This document shows, piece after piece, positions 9,059 to 17,614 of a stretch of 64,000 bases of DNA. The stretch is from Dysgonomonas mossii (lineage in GTDB: Bacteria > Bacteroidota > Bacteroidia > Bacteroidales > Dysgonomonadaceae). The position numbers and the translations under genes were made by a program. Below the pieces are notes generated by a model. That model was not told where the DNA came from. It saw only the letters and a list, made by a program, of their open reading frames with translations, and did no database searches. Each line of letters begins with the position of its first letter. Positions within the stretch are counted from its first letter, which is position 1. The stretch is from assembly GCF_004569505.1 (NCBI RefSeq), contig NZ_SPPK01000004.1, positions 372,001 through 436,000 on the forward strand, in the 5' to 3' direction.

Positions 9059-12000
9059 TTAGAATTCTACATTAAGACCAAATATTACGGATTTATTTTG
9101 AGGATATGTTCCATAATCGACACCTAATTCGACTGCACTTGCATCATAAGCATTTACTTCAGGATCGTATCCGCTATATTTTGTCCATGTCCATAGATTT
9201 TGAGCTGTTATATATGGTTGAAGTTTTCTGATTCCTGCTTTTTTCAGAAAGTTGAACTTCGGGCTAAAATCATAAGATAGTGTTATATTCTTCAGTCGCA
9301 GATATGAGCCATCTTCAACAAAGCGGGAAGAGTTATAGATATTCTCTATATTTCCAGGACGAGGTACTTCTGTTACCATACCGGGACGTTTCCATCTCTT
9401 TAAGACATCAGTAGATTGATTACGAAAGTCCATCATACCTGTCATATCAATCTTTGATGCGTTGAAAATATCATTTCCGTATGATCCTTGAAAGAATACA
9501 GATAAGTTAAAGTTTGCATACGAGAAAGTGTTTGTCAGACCAAAAACAAATAAGGGCTGTGCATCTCCTATTTTAGTTCGGTCTTCAGGATCTATTATTC
9601 CGTTCTCATTTCTATCTTCGTAGATGATATTACCGGTTTCCGGATCTACTCCTTTTGATACATATCCGTAAAATGTTCCCAATGAATTTCCTTCCTTTAA
9701 TATAATAGCAGGTTGTTCGGTAGTATAAGTAGTGGCATAATAGTACACTTTGTTTAAACCAAGCTTGGTTACTTCATTCTTGTTGAATGAAATATTAAAA
9801 TCAGTATTCCATTTAAAGTTCTTCGCATCTATGCTTCGCGCAGATACAGCTATTTCAAGACCTTTATTTTTCATTTCAGCATCATTGCGAGCAATTCCTC
9901 CGGGTATATTGGCATAACTAGGTAGATAAACAGTTAACAACATGTCTTTTGTATATTTATAGTATGCATCAAAGGTGAAGATGAGTCTCGAATTAAACAT
10001 GCTGAGATCAATACCTACGTTCGTTTGAGTCGTTTTTTCCCATGTCAATTCTCTGTTGCCAGGAGTTTTCAAATAAAGAGACAAACCAGGTAATGAATTA
10101 TCAGTAGTCGGAGGTATTCTTCCTGCTGCATATTGTGCTCGCCATGAATAATTGCCAATTCCTTCCTGATTACCATTAAGCCCCCACCCTGCTCTGAGCT
10201 TCAAGTCTGAAATGACATCTGCTGTACCGGCCATAAATGACTCACTAGAAATACGCCATCCGGCAGAAAATGAAGGGAAAACACCCCATCTCTTTCCGGG
10301 TGCAAACTTAGAGGAGCCATCGGCTCGCATATTAGCACTTATCAGATATTTGCTTTCGTAATCGTATGCCACACGTCCAAGAAACGAGGCAAGAGTCCAC
10401 TCCGATGCATAGCTCCATGTAGCATCTTTGTCAATGATGTTAGCAGCAGAGAAAGAGCGAATATTAGGATAAGAACTAAGTAAATCGTATCCGGCAAGAT
10501 TTCCTTCTTCCGATTTAGCTTTTTGTAGTGTGGCTCCTCCAAGAATTGATAAATTGTGCTTGTTCTTAAATTTGTTTTGGTATGTTACAAGGTTTTCCCA
10601 TAGCCATTCAAAATCCTTAGAACTTTCTTCCTCTACACGACCTTTAGTAGATCGTCCGTCAGAGTTGGATGTAGGGTCTAGAAAATATAAGCCTCTAGAG
10701 TTCGTTTCGTCTATTCCAAAACTTGTTTTGTAATGCAAGTTTTTTGCAAGAGTAAAGTCGAGGTTGAGAGACCCAATCAGACGGCTTCTGTCGTAAGTCT
10801 GATCTGCAGCATTAGCAGCAAATGGACTTAATATACGTGCTCCATATGCAAATTCATCATATTGTCCAGGATTATCAGAATCCCACTTTTGAATATAAGG
10901 AGGAGTATTTATTACCGAAAGGATTGATCCGGCTCTCATTGCACTTCTGTTTTCATAGACCTTGCTTCCTTTTGTTTTTGTATAGGCAAGGTTTAGTCCC
11001 ATTTTAAGCCAGTCTGTTTGCTGATTATCAATGTTCGTTCTGAAATTATAACGTTTAAAATTTGACTTTTTAACAATACCTTGTTCATCCAAATAACCCG
11101 CAGATGCAAAATACTGAAGTTTATCAGTTCCACTGGTTAATGACAATTGATAATTTTGATTACTACCAGTTCCGTAAAATGCATCAGTCCAATTTGTATA
11201 ACGAGTTTCTTCATCAGGGATAGAGACAGGTGTATCTGTGTACTTGTTTAGATCTTTGATATAATCTTTATACTGTTCAGTGTTCAATGCATTTATTTTA
11301 TTTCCCAGCTTCGAAAATCCAACATACGAACTAAAGCTCACAGAACGTACGCCAGCCTTCCCTCTTTTAGTAGTAATAAGCACAACACCATTAGCAGCTC
11401 TTGCTCCATAGATAGCAGCAGATGAAGCATCTTTAAGTATTTGCATACTTTCTATATCATTCGCACTAAGATTCGAAATAGTCGTCATTGGAGTGCCATC
11501 CACTACATATAGCGGCTCATTGCCTGCTTGTATCGATGTTGCACCTCTGACTCTGATAGATAGTTCAGACCCCGGCTGACCTGAGGGTTGAACAACCTGT
11601 ACTCCGGCAGCTCTTCCTTGTATAGCCTGAGCTGCTGAAATAATTGGACGCTCTGAAATATCTTCCGTAGATACTACAGCAACAGCAGTCGTCAAGTCCT
11701 TCTTTTTTACCGTATTATAACCTATAACAACTACTTCTTCCAACTCCTTATTATTCTCTTGTAGTTTGACTTGTATATGCGAGTTTTTACCAACAGTAAT
11801 ACGTTGTGATGCATATCCCACATAAGAGATCAATAATACAGATTTTTCGTCTTTTACCGAGATAGAGAAACTACCATCCAAATCAGTGATTGTTCCATTA
11901 TTTGTTCCTTCTAGCACTACACTTACTCCAATCAAAGGCTCTCCTTGATTGTCAATAACTGTTCCCTGTACTGTTTTTCCCTGTGCCACAATGCTATGCT

Positions 12001-12328
12001 GAGTAAGGTCAGAGTCCTTTTTTTGTTTCGAAACAATGATTATATGTTTCTGCTTAATTGTATAGCTACAATTCTCATTTTTCAGAACCTGTTTAAGAGC
12101 GTCTTCCAAAGATAAATTACGGATTGATATCGAGAGTTTTTTTTCCACATCAAGATCCGTTTCATCAAATCCGACCGAATAGCCACTTTGTTTTTCTATT
12201 TCATACAATGCAGCCCTGATTGTGATATTATTATTCACAATATTAATGTTGGACTGCGCCCAAACATGGCTCAAACAAGACAATAGAAGTACTGTAAGCC
12301 ATGTATAAACATGCTTTCTTTTCAACAT
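9059..12328 (-). CDS. susC: SusC/RagA TonB-dependent transporter with STN signalling domain
   Basis: The protein has 1089 aa. After a signal peptide (about 1-24, ending VWAQ) comes an STN domain (about 27-100, NITIRAALYEIEKQSGYSV). Next are a carboxypeptidase-D regulatory-like domain (about 118-198, GTVIDNQGEPLIGVSVVLEG), the plug (about 205-325, with YVVDGTPMTTISNLSANDIE and ILKDASSAAIYGARAANGV) and a long beta-barrel ending in Phe. The barrel imports SusD-bound glycan with TonB energy. The STN domain is the part that contacts FecR-type anti-sigma factors. A fecR and an ECF sigma gene lie immediately upstream, so this is a transducer as well as a transporter. It is about 100 residues longer than STN-free SusC proteins. 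Confidence 0.96.
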   Translation of the reverse strand: MLKRKHVYTWLTVLLLSCLSHVWAQSNINIVNNNITIRAALYEIEKQSGYSVGFDETDLDVEKKLSISIRNLSLEDALKQVLKNENCSYTIKQKHIIIVSKQKKDSDLTQHSIVAQGKTVQGTVIDNQGEPLIGVSVVLEGTNNGTITDLDGSFSISVKDEKSVLLISYVGYASQRITVGKNSHIQVKLQENNKELEEVVVIGYNTVKKKDLTTAVAVVSTEDISERPIISAAQAIQGRAAGVQVVQPSGQPGSELSIRVRGATSIQAGNEPLYVVDGTPMTTISNLSANDIESMQILKDASSAAIYGARAANGVVLITTKRGKAGVRSVSFSSYVGFSKLGNKINALNTEQYKDYIKDLNKYTDTPVSIPDEETRYTNWTDAFYGTGSNQNYQLSLTSGTDKLQYFASAGYLDEQGIVKKSNFKRYNFRTNIDNQQTDWLKMGLNLAYTKTKGSKVYENRSAMRAGSILSVINTPPYIQKWDSDNPGQYDEFAYGARILSPFAANAADQTYDRSRLIGSLNLDFTLAKNLHYKTSFGIDETNSRGLYFLDPTSNSDGRSTKGRVEEESSKDFEWLWENLVTYQNKFKNKHNLSILGGATLQKAKSEEGNLAGYDLLSSYPNIRSFSAANIIDKDATWSYASEWTLASFLGRVAYDYESKYLISANMRADGSSKFAPGKRWGVFPSFSAGWRISSESFMAGTADVISDLKLRAGWGLNGNQEGIGNYSWRAQYAAGRIPPTTDNSLPGLSLYLKTPGNRELTWEKTTQTNVGIDLSMFNSRLIFTFDAYYKYTKDMLLTVYLPSYANIPGGIARNDAEMKNKGLEIAVSARSIDAKNFKWNTDFNISFNKNEVTKLGLNKVYYYATTYTTEQPAIILKEGNSLGTFYGYVSKGVDPETGNIIYEDRNENGIIDPEDRTKIGDAQPLFVFGLTNTFSYANFNLSVFFQGSYGNDIFNASKIDMTGMMDFRNQSTDVLKRWKRPGMVTEVPRPGNIENIYNSSRFVEDGSYLRLKNITLSYDFSPKFNFLKKAGIRKLQPYITAQNLWTWTKYSGYDPEVNAYDASAVELGVDYGTYPQNKSVIFGLNVEF

Positions 12329-12363
12329 TAGAGTATAAATTTTAAAGGTTAATTAATTGCTTT

Positions 12364-13347
12364 TCAATATATATATATAGTATTGCTTTTTATCTTATAA
12401 TTGAAGTCCCGGATAATTTCTTTTAGTATGTCAAGTGTTTCCGGCAGGGTTTCTTCTGGAGAGAAACGTACCGTAAATGTCCTTCCTTCATATTTACCCG
12501 CATCAAAGTGTATAACTACATCATAGCGTTTTTCTATAGCATGCAGAATATCCCCAAAGGAGGCTTCCTGAAATATTAAATATCCATCTTTCCACATTGC
12601 TACTCTCTTTGCATCCACAATTTGTTTCGATAAATATTGAGTTTTATTATCATATATAATTTGCTCATTCGGTTTCAATATCATAGATTGTACAGGGCCC
12701 GTTTTTGTTTCTACTTTTATCTTACCCTCTTCTAATGTTGCTGTTATTTTTGGTAAGTCTAAATAAGCCCTAACATTAAATATTGTGCCCAATGCTTCAA
12801 TATCCAAATTGTTTGTACTTACGATAAAACGTTTAGCCGGATTTTTAGTTACGGAGAAATTAGCTTCACCATTGAGATAAATAGTGCGTGTATCTCCTAC
12901 AAATTTTTCGGGATATATTATTATTGATCCTGAATTCACCCATACCTCGCTGCTATCTGGTAAAACAATTAATTTTTTTTCGCCATAAGGAACAAAGCAT
13001 TCTACCATATTCACATTTTTAACCGAATATTTCTGTGTCAGGAAATATGTAAGATATGAACATAGTATAGGAATCATAATCATGGCGGCAATACGAACAA
13101 TGTAAGAGTAATTGATTCGCTTAATTCTGTGTCCTGCATTCATTTTTTGATGCAACAGATCTAAATCTCTTATTGTAGATTCATCAGCCTCTGCATTTAT
13201 ATTATTCCATATATTTTCAAGAGATGCATTTTTATCTTCAACATTGTCTGAATTTATCAGCCATTGTCTGAATTTATACTGGATATTCTTGGGAAGAATA
13301 TTCTCTGTATATCTTCTTATAAGTAGATCGATGTGCTTTTTATGCAT
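12364..13347 (-). CDS. FecR-family anti-sigma factor
   Basis: The protein has 327 aa. The N-terminal cytoplasmic part (about 1-80, helical, with FRQWLINSDNVEDKNASLENIWNNI split across it) precedes a single membrane segment around residues 84-106 (AAMIMIPILCSYLTYFL). A periplasmic FecR domain follows (about 115-220, VPYGEKKLIVLPDSSEVWVN and GEANFSVTKNPAKRFIV). A C-terminal DUF4974-type domain (about 250-327, LIFQEASFGDILHAIEKRYD) closes the protein. FecR proteins hold the cognate ECF sigma until the STN domain of the transporter reports ligand. It is flanked by the sigma gene (66 bp upstream) and susC (35 bp downstream), the standard three-gene signalling order. Confidence 0.94.
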   Translation of the reverse strand: MHKKHIDLLIRRYTENILPKNIQYKFRQWLINSDNVEDKNASLENIWNNINAEADESTIRDLDLLHQKMNAGHRIKRINYSYIVRIAAMIMIPILCSYLTYFLTQKYSVKNVNMVECFVPYGEKKLIVLPDSSEVWVNSGSIIIYPEKFVGDTRTIYLNGEANFSVTKNPAKRFIVSTNNLDIEALGTIFNVRAYLDLPKITATLEEGKIKVETKTGPVQSMILKPNEQIIYDNKTQYLSKQIVDAKRVAMWKDGYLIFQEASFGDILHAIEKRYDVVIHFDAGKYEGRTFTVRFSPEETLPETLDILKEIIRDFNYKIKSNTIYIY

Positions 13348-13413
13348 TTCTTTGGCTTTTATTACTTAGACTGTAATAAGGAAATAAACACGTAGTCGGT
13401 AATTCTATTTTTT

Positions 13414-13956
13414 TTAGTAAAAAAATAAAACTATGTTCATGAGTAGTTTTCTAATATCTTTTAATGCACTGGAAATGTGGGTCTCTACCGTTCTTTTGCT
13501 AATTTCTAACTTTATAGAAATTTCCTCGTTTGTGAACCCTTCTTTACGGCTCATTTTATATATTTTCTTTCGTTGCTCAGGCATTGATTCAACTAATGTA
13601 TCAATAAGCATTTCCAAATCACGAGCCTCAATTGACTCTTCCAATGAATCGAAGTCTTTTATTTTATATCCCCCATCGTAATCATCAAAGAGTGTATTCT
13701 CCTTAAAAAAATCGAAGACCGCATTTTTGGACATTTGGAATAAATATGTTCTGAAATATTGAATTTCGGGGAGTTTCTCTCTATTATTCCATATTTTAAG
13801 AAATATATCTTGAGATAAATCTCGAGCATCTTCTTCATTCTTGACTAAGCTCATTATAAAATTTTTCACTCGAGGATAATGAAGAATAAAAAGAGAATCG
13901 AAAGCTTTTGTATTTCCTTTCGAAATATTTAAAAGATACTCTTTTTCTATGTCCAT
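13414..13956 (-). CDS. ECF-type RNA polymerase sigma factor (Bacteroidetes sigma-70 family)
   Basis: The protein has 180 aa. Sigma region 2 spans about residues 10-78 (FDSLFILHYPRVKNFIMSLV, EEDARDLSQDIFLKIW, YFRTYLFQMSKNAVFDFFK). Region 4 spans about 120-172 with a helix-turn-helix (GFTNEEISIKLEISKRTVET). The length is normal for the family. It is first in the minus-strand run and would activate susC and downstream genes when released by FecR. The C-terminus (LLMNIVLFFY) is unusually hydrophobic. The likely promoter is about 65 bp upstream of the start codon. Confidence 0.95.
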   Translation of the reverse strand: MDIEKEYLLNISKGNTKAFDSLFILHYPRVKNFIMSLVKNEEDARDLSQDIFLKIWNNREKLPEIQYFRTYLFQMSKNAVFDFFKENTLFDDYDGGYKIKDFDSLEESIEARDLEMLIDTLVESMPEQRKKIYKMSRKEGFTNEEISIKLEISKRTVETHISSALKDIRKLLMNIVLFFY

Positions 13957-14434
13957 ACGATCTAGAATAGATGAAAAACGAAATCTGGGATATATAGAAA
14001 TGACAATAACTATCTATCGGCACAAAGCTAGTAAGTTTTATGTTTACAACATAACAACTAAAATTAATTAACAACTTATATTTGCTCTTAAGGCTAGTCT
14101 TTTTCTCGTTTTTCAATTCAGAAAAAGTAATGGCTTAAATATATTTCCCATATATAAAAATAGACTCTTTTTAAGACAAGGATATATCACAAGACTCTTT
14201 CATACCGTCCTATAATTCTTCTTTTCCGCACATAAAAAGTTGTTAACTTTTATTCTTTAAATATTCATTATATAAACTATTAGAATAATATTTTAATAAA
14301 AAAAAATGCACTATAAATTGAACATAAGAAAAAGTTATTCGTTGAATTATTGATGATTACATTCCTCTAAAGCCCTAGAATTATAGAATTTAATATATTT
14401 AACAAACTCTTATTAACTTGATATCTTTATCCTA
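13957..14434. other. Divergent intergenic region between sigma factor and AraC genes
   Basis: This 478-bp, very AT-rich gap separates divergent transcription units. I see a candidate minus-strand promoter near 14023-14049, described separately. On the plus side TATCTTTA at 14422-14429 resembles a -7 box but lies only 5 bp from the AraC start codon, so I do not rely on it. No convincing gene or RNA element is seen. Confidence 0.6.
14023..14049 (-). promoter_or_regulatory. Candidate promoter of the sigma/fecR unit
   Basis: Read on the minus strand, TAGCTTTG (14030-14023) matches the Bacteroidetes -7 box TAnnTTTG exactly. A TTG at 14049-14047 lies 16 bp upstream, somewhat closer than the usual 19-21 bp. 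Transcription would start near 14015, about 60 nt before the sigma factor start codon. Confidence 0.4.
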
Positions 14435-15313
14435 ATGAAGACTAAAACACCAGATGTCTTAAATGAAAAGTGTGTTAAAGAAGTAGAAGAAGCTTCTGTA
14501 TCTTTAGAAATCTGGACCTTAAATAAAGATCAACATCTTGAATTTATAGCGAAAGAGCATAAGATTGTGCTTGTAACGAGTGGCCATCTGACATGTCTTT
14601 TATCGGGATATACTGATGAAAATATTAAAGCAGGGCAAATGATATTTATATCTATAGGAAGTCGCTGCCTTATAAGTACAACAGAAGGGGCTTCTGCAAT
14701 CTGCCTGAAACCGGGATTGATTTTAAATTTATACAATTATTCAAATTACAGCCAATTCTCTTCTCCGAAGGAATTATCATCAAATAAACCTGTAATCTTG
14801 AGCTTTACTCCAATTATATCAGTCTATGCTGAATCTTTAAAATGGTTTCTTAACATGAACTTCAGAGATGCTCTATATATCTGTATAAAAATACGAGAGC
14901 TTTTTTATCTCATGTCTATCTGCTATACTCTTCAGGAAAGAAGCCTCTTTTTTCAGTCATTGGCCTCGAGAGATAATAGTTTCTCTGATTTTATATACCA
15001 AAATTACAGAGAAGTAAAATCAATTAGTGAACTAGCGAGTCTTTCTTGTTATAGCCGTTCAGGTTTTGAAAAACGTTTTCGTAAAATATTTGGAGTACCC
15101 GCTTCACATTGGATTACATTGCGAAAAGCAGCGGATATTTATCATGAAATACGTCGGAGCCGTAAAAGTATTAAACAAATTTGTTTTGATTATAGCTTTT
15201 CATCGATGTCTCATTTTCACAAATTTTGTAAATCAAAGTTCGGATTATCTCCCGGATATATACGTAAACAAACACTAATAGAGGAAGATGATATAAAAAA
15301 GGTGAAAAAGTAA
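14435..15313 (+). CDS. AraC-family transcriptional regulator
   Basis: The protein has 292 aa. The N-terminal half (about 20-95) reads like a cupin-type sensing fold (HKIVLVTSGHLTCLLSGY and KAGQMIFISIGSRCLI). The C-terminal 95 residues hold the paired AraC helix-turn-helix: SISELASLSCYSRSGFEKRF followed by FGVPASHWITLRKAADIY, then IKQICFDYSFSSMSHFHKFC and KSKFGLSPGYIRK. It lies immediately upstream of, and in the same direction as, a type V fimbrial operon. AraC regulators often sit beside such operons in Bacteroidales, so control of fimbrial expression is a reasonable inference. No clear terminator separates it from the fimbrial leader. Confidence 0.93.
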   Translation: MKTKTPDVLNEKCVKEVEEASVSLEIWTLNKDQHLEFIAKEHKIVLVTSGHLTCLLSGYTDENIKAGQMIFISIGSRCLISTTEGASAICLKPGLILNLYNYSNYSQFSSPKELSSNKPVILSFTPIISVYAESLKWFLNMNFRDALYICIKIRELFYLMSICYTLQERSLFFQSLASRDNSFSDFIYQNYREVKSISELASLSCYSRSGFEKRFRKIFGVPASHWITLRKAADIYHEIRRSRKSIKQICFDYSFSSMSHFHKFCKSKFGLSPGYIRKQTLIEEDDIKKVKK

Positions 15314-15704
15314 CAAAAAAAGGAAAAAATATATGAGCTTTTTTAATAAAACATAATTTATTTTTGTGAGCAACGGTTAAGAAGGCAAAACTTAAATCAA
15401 TTTAATCACTCAATCGCATAGTCTATTAACTAAGAGTAGGCGGAAATTGAAAAGCAAATATAATACATTTAATAATAAAAGATAGAATACAAATTCTACA
15501 CTTTGATAGTCTAAAAACTTTTAAATTCAAATAATAGAGACCTAAGGAGAATTACTCCTCCTTAGAAAGTAATATCATCTTGGTAGGCAATAAGCCTGCA
15601 ATCATCAACTCTAAAGAAGACAAAAACTTTTATAAAAAGGATAAAAACGTGAAAATCAGATTGGTTTCTACAAAACCAATGATGTAACTACTCAATAACA
15701 TCCG
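15314..15704 (+). promoter_or_regulatory. Long structured leader of the fimbrial operon
   Basis: The 391-bp gap holds a possible -7 box (TATTTTTG, 15359-15366) with a poor -33 region. Two compact hairpins follow: an 8-bp perfect stem at 15542-15549/15558-15565 with an 8-nt loop, and a 7-bp perfect stem at 15661-15667/15673-15679 with a 5-nt loop, 25 nt before the DUF3575 start codon. Neither hairpin is followed by a T-run, so they are not obvious terminators. If the promoter is right, the 5' leader is about 330 nt long. I found no flanking inverted repeats of the kind that mark invertible promoters. Confidence 0.4.
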
Positions 15705-16295
15705 ATGACTAAGAAAATAATATTTTTCACACTTATTATTAGTGTGAACTTTTTGCAGGGCAATAGTCAAGCTATGTCAGATAAAACTGAATGGTCTCAA
15801 GACATTCTTGGACTCAAATCTAATTTGGTTTATGATATCACAACAACTCTAAATATCGGTATTGAATATCGATTTTTGGATTATCTAAGTTTTGATTTTT
15901 CGATAAACTACAACCCTTGGACATTCTCTAAAAATAAAAAATTAAAGCACATTCTTTTCCAGCCCGAATTACGTTACTGGATCAACAAACCATACAACAA
16001 GCATTTTGTAGGAGGGCATATTCTCTATAGCCATTATAATGTCGGGAATCTGCCATTCGGGTCCTTAAATAATTATCGTTATCAGGGAGATGGGTACGGA
16101 TTAGGTATATCCTATGGGTATCAATGGCCTCTTTTTCCAGGATGGAATTTAGAGGCAACTATAGGAGTCGGATACATTTATTTCGATTATGCACGCTATG
16201 ATTGCGAGACATGCGGGCAAGAACTCGGTAATGGACATAAAAATTATTTTGGCCCTACTAAAATAGGACTCTCACTTATTTACATTCTTAAATAA
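15705..16295 (+). CDS. DUF3575 family protein of the fimbrial operon
   Basis: The protein has 196 aa with a signal peptide (about 1-22, ending NSQA). The family signature is visible in LGLKSNLVYDITTTLNIGIE near residue 35 and in the alternating hydrophobic/aromatic strands that follow (FQPELRYWINKPYNKHFVG, GYQWPLFPGWNLEATIGVGY). It ends in a strand motif (TKIGLSLIYILK). These features suggest a small outer-membrane beta-barrel. DUF3575 genes are regularly first in Mfa/Fim-like operons of Bacteroidales. It begins the operon and is followed 70 bp later by the fimbrillin gene. The molecular role is not established. Confidence 0.85.
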   Translation: MTKKIIFFTLIISVNFLQGNSQAMSDKTEWSQDILGLKSNLVYDITTTLNIGIEYRFLDYLSFDFSINYNPWTFSKNKKLKHILFQPELRYWINKPYNKHFVGGHILYSHYNVGNLPFGSLNNYRYQGDGYGLGISYGYQWPLFPGWNLEATIGVGYIYFDYARYDCETCGQELGNGHKNYFGPTKIGLSLIYILK

Positions 16296-16365
16296 TCGGT
16301 ATAAATAATTCTTTTACAATTCACACTATTAATCACATTCAATTTAATTAAAAATTCAAGAGCGT

Positions 16366-17478
16366 ATGAAAACGAAAATCAGTTATTTAACTTTATCAAT
16401 TTTGGCTCTATTAATGAGCTTTAACGGCTGTTCCAATGGTGATGATACAGAGGATGTAGATAAACAACCTAAAAGCGTATTCCTAAAACTAGGTAAAAGT
16501 GGCTCTTCTCTCCGTTCTGTGGGTACTCCTGTTGGAGATGGGGATGATGTCGTCCTTCAATCAGGAAATTTATATTTTGTAAATTCATCAGGAGCCATAT
16601 TAAAACATTATACACTTACAACTACTGCTGCTAGTGCGACGAATATTAATATTACAGATGCCGAAAGTGGAGCATTAATAACAAACCTGCCCGGAAACAC
16701 TTTTGCTGTGTATGTTGTAGGTAATACTTCCGGTCTTCCTTCATCGGGAAATATTTCTGCAGTAAAGGAATATTTATTACAAGTGGCATCACAGGATGAC
16801 ATAGAAGACGTGAACCTATACGGAACTAACACGCTTACCCCTCCTGTGCTGCCTAATACATTTTATACATCTGAAATCGATCTTAATCCAACTGTGGCCC
16901 GGGTCGAATTAACTGATATTACAGCTTCAGGTGTTATTACAAGTTTCAAGGTAGATGGAATCTTCATCGATAATTATTACAAGCAAGCTGTTGTAGATGG
17001 AAATGTAGATGTTGCCGATTTTGTTGAAAATGGAGCCTTTGCAGCACCTTTTGCAGATGAAAGCGCTGAATACCCAGCCGGACTAAAACCTGCTATTTAT
17101 GATTTTTATGATCCGGCACTGACTGCTGTTTCAAAGGTTGCTAAGCCTGTTATTGGCACAATATGGGCATATAATTTATTTGCATCTTCTACCGGTAGTA
17201 CGGTTCCTCGCATAATTATCCGCTTGAGTGATATACAAACAAATGACCTCTCCATATATACTAGTCCTCAGTTTGTTACGATTAGAGGCTTTAAAGCTGT
17301 TTCCGGTGGAGCATCTCTAACGAGTATCAAATCGGGTGAAATCTATAATATTGCTGCAGGAGCACTTACTTTTAAAGAAACAGATTTATCATCGATACCT
17401 AACTTAAGCCCAATTGATGTAGAAGTAACTGTTAGTTTGGCAACTTGGTCTGTAGTAGGTGTGACACCTGAACTTTAA
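16366..17478 (+). CDS. Type V fimbrillin-like lipoprotein (Mfa1/FimA family, major subunit candidate)
   Basis: The protein has 370 aa with a lipobox ending FNGC (Cys22) and an acidic run after it (SNGDDTEDVD). The N-terminal strand SVFLKLGKSG ends near Arg50 (SSLRSVGTP), a plausible site for the proteolytic maturation that type V pilins need. Two beta-sandwich regions follow (about 60-180 and 185-350), and the C-terminal strand VEVTVSLATWSVVGVTPEL fits a donor strand. Position (between DUF3575 and a FimB/Mfa2 gene) and a hairpin just after its stop codon suggest it is the most expressed subunit. I recognise the fold type from layout; it could also be an accessory pilin. Confidence 0.75.
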   Translation: MKTKISYLTLSILALLMSFNGCSNGDDTEDVDKQPKSVFLKLGKSGSSLRSVGTPVGDGDDVVLQSGNLYFVNSSGAILKHYTLTTTAASATNINITDAESGALITNLPGNTFAVYVVGNTSGLPSSGNISAVKEYLLQVASQDDIEDVNLYGTNTLTPPVLPNTFYTSEIDLNPTVARVELTDITASGVITSFKVDGIFIDNYYKQAVVDGNVDVADFVENGAFAAPFADESAEYPAGLKPAIYDFYDPALTAVSKVAKPVIGTIWAYNLFASSTGSTVPRIIIRLSDIQTNDLSIYTSPQFVTIRGFKAVSGGASLTSIKSGEIYNIAAGALTFKETDLSSIPNLSPIDVEVTVSLATWSVVGVTPEL

Positions 17479-17488
17479 TTGATATAGT

Positions 17489-17530
17489 ATTCTTTGGAGA
17501 AAGAATATTCTTCCTCCAAAGAATCATTTT
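17489..17530 (+). terminator. Hairpin / partial terminator after the fimbrillin gene
   Basis: An 11-bp perfect inverted repeat pairs 17489-17499 with 17514-17524 and is followed by a short T-run (CATTTTG). A second 8-bp hairpin (17565-17572/17582-17589) follows before the next start codon. This would attenuate transcription so that the anchor and tip-like genes are made in smaller amounts than the subunit. It could equally act by protecting the mRNA 3' end. Confidence 0.55.
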
Positions 17531-17614
17531 GTAATCTAACAAAAGCTTTGGCTAAAAATAACACAAGCTACAATAGAAATCTGTAGCTTAATACCTAATC
17601 TAAAGGTCTTATAT

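Noticed and set aside
12364..12385. An AT-dinucleotide run as a possible origin element or phase-variable tract
   Set aside because: It is a short run over the end of the fecR gene with no other repeats, DnaA-like boxes or variable frame attached.
13835..14116. A 93-codon minus-strand frame overlapping the sigma factor start and its promoter
   Set aside because: It overlaps the sigma factor coding region in another frame and covers the promoter; its Ser/Tyr/Phe-rich protein has no motif.
15314..15704. An invertible promoter controlling fimbriae
   Set aside because: I found only short local hairpins, no matching inverted repeats flanking a promoter and no invertase gene nearby.
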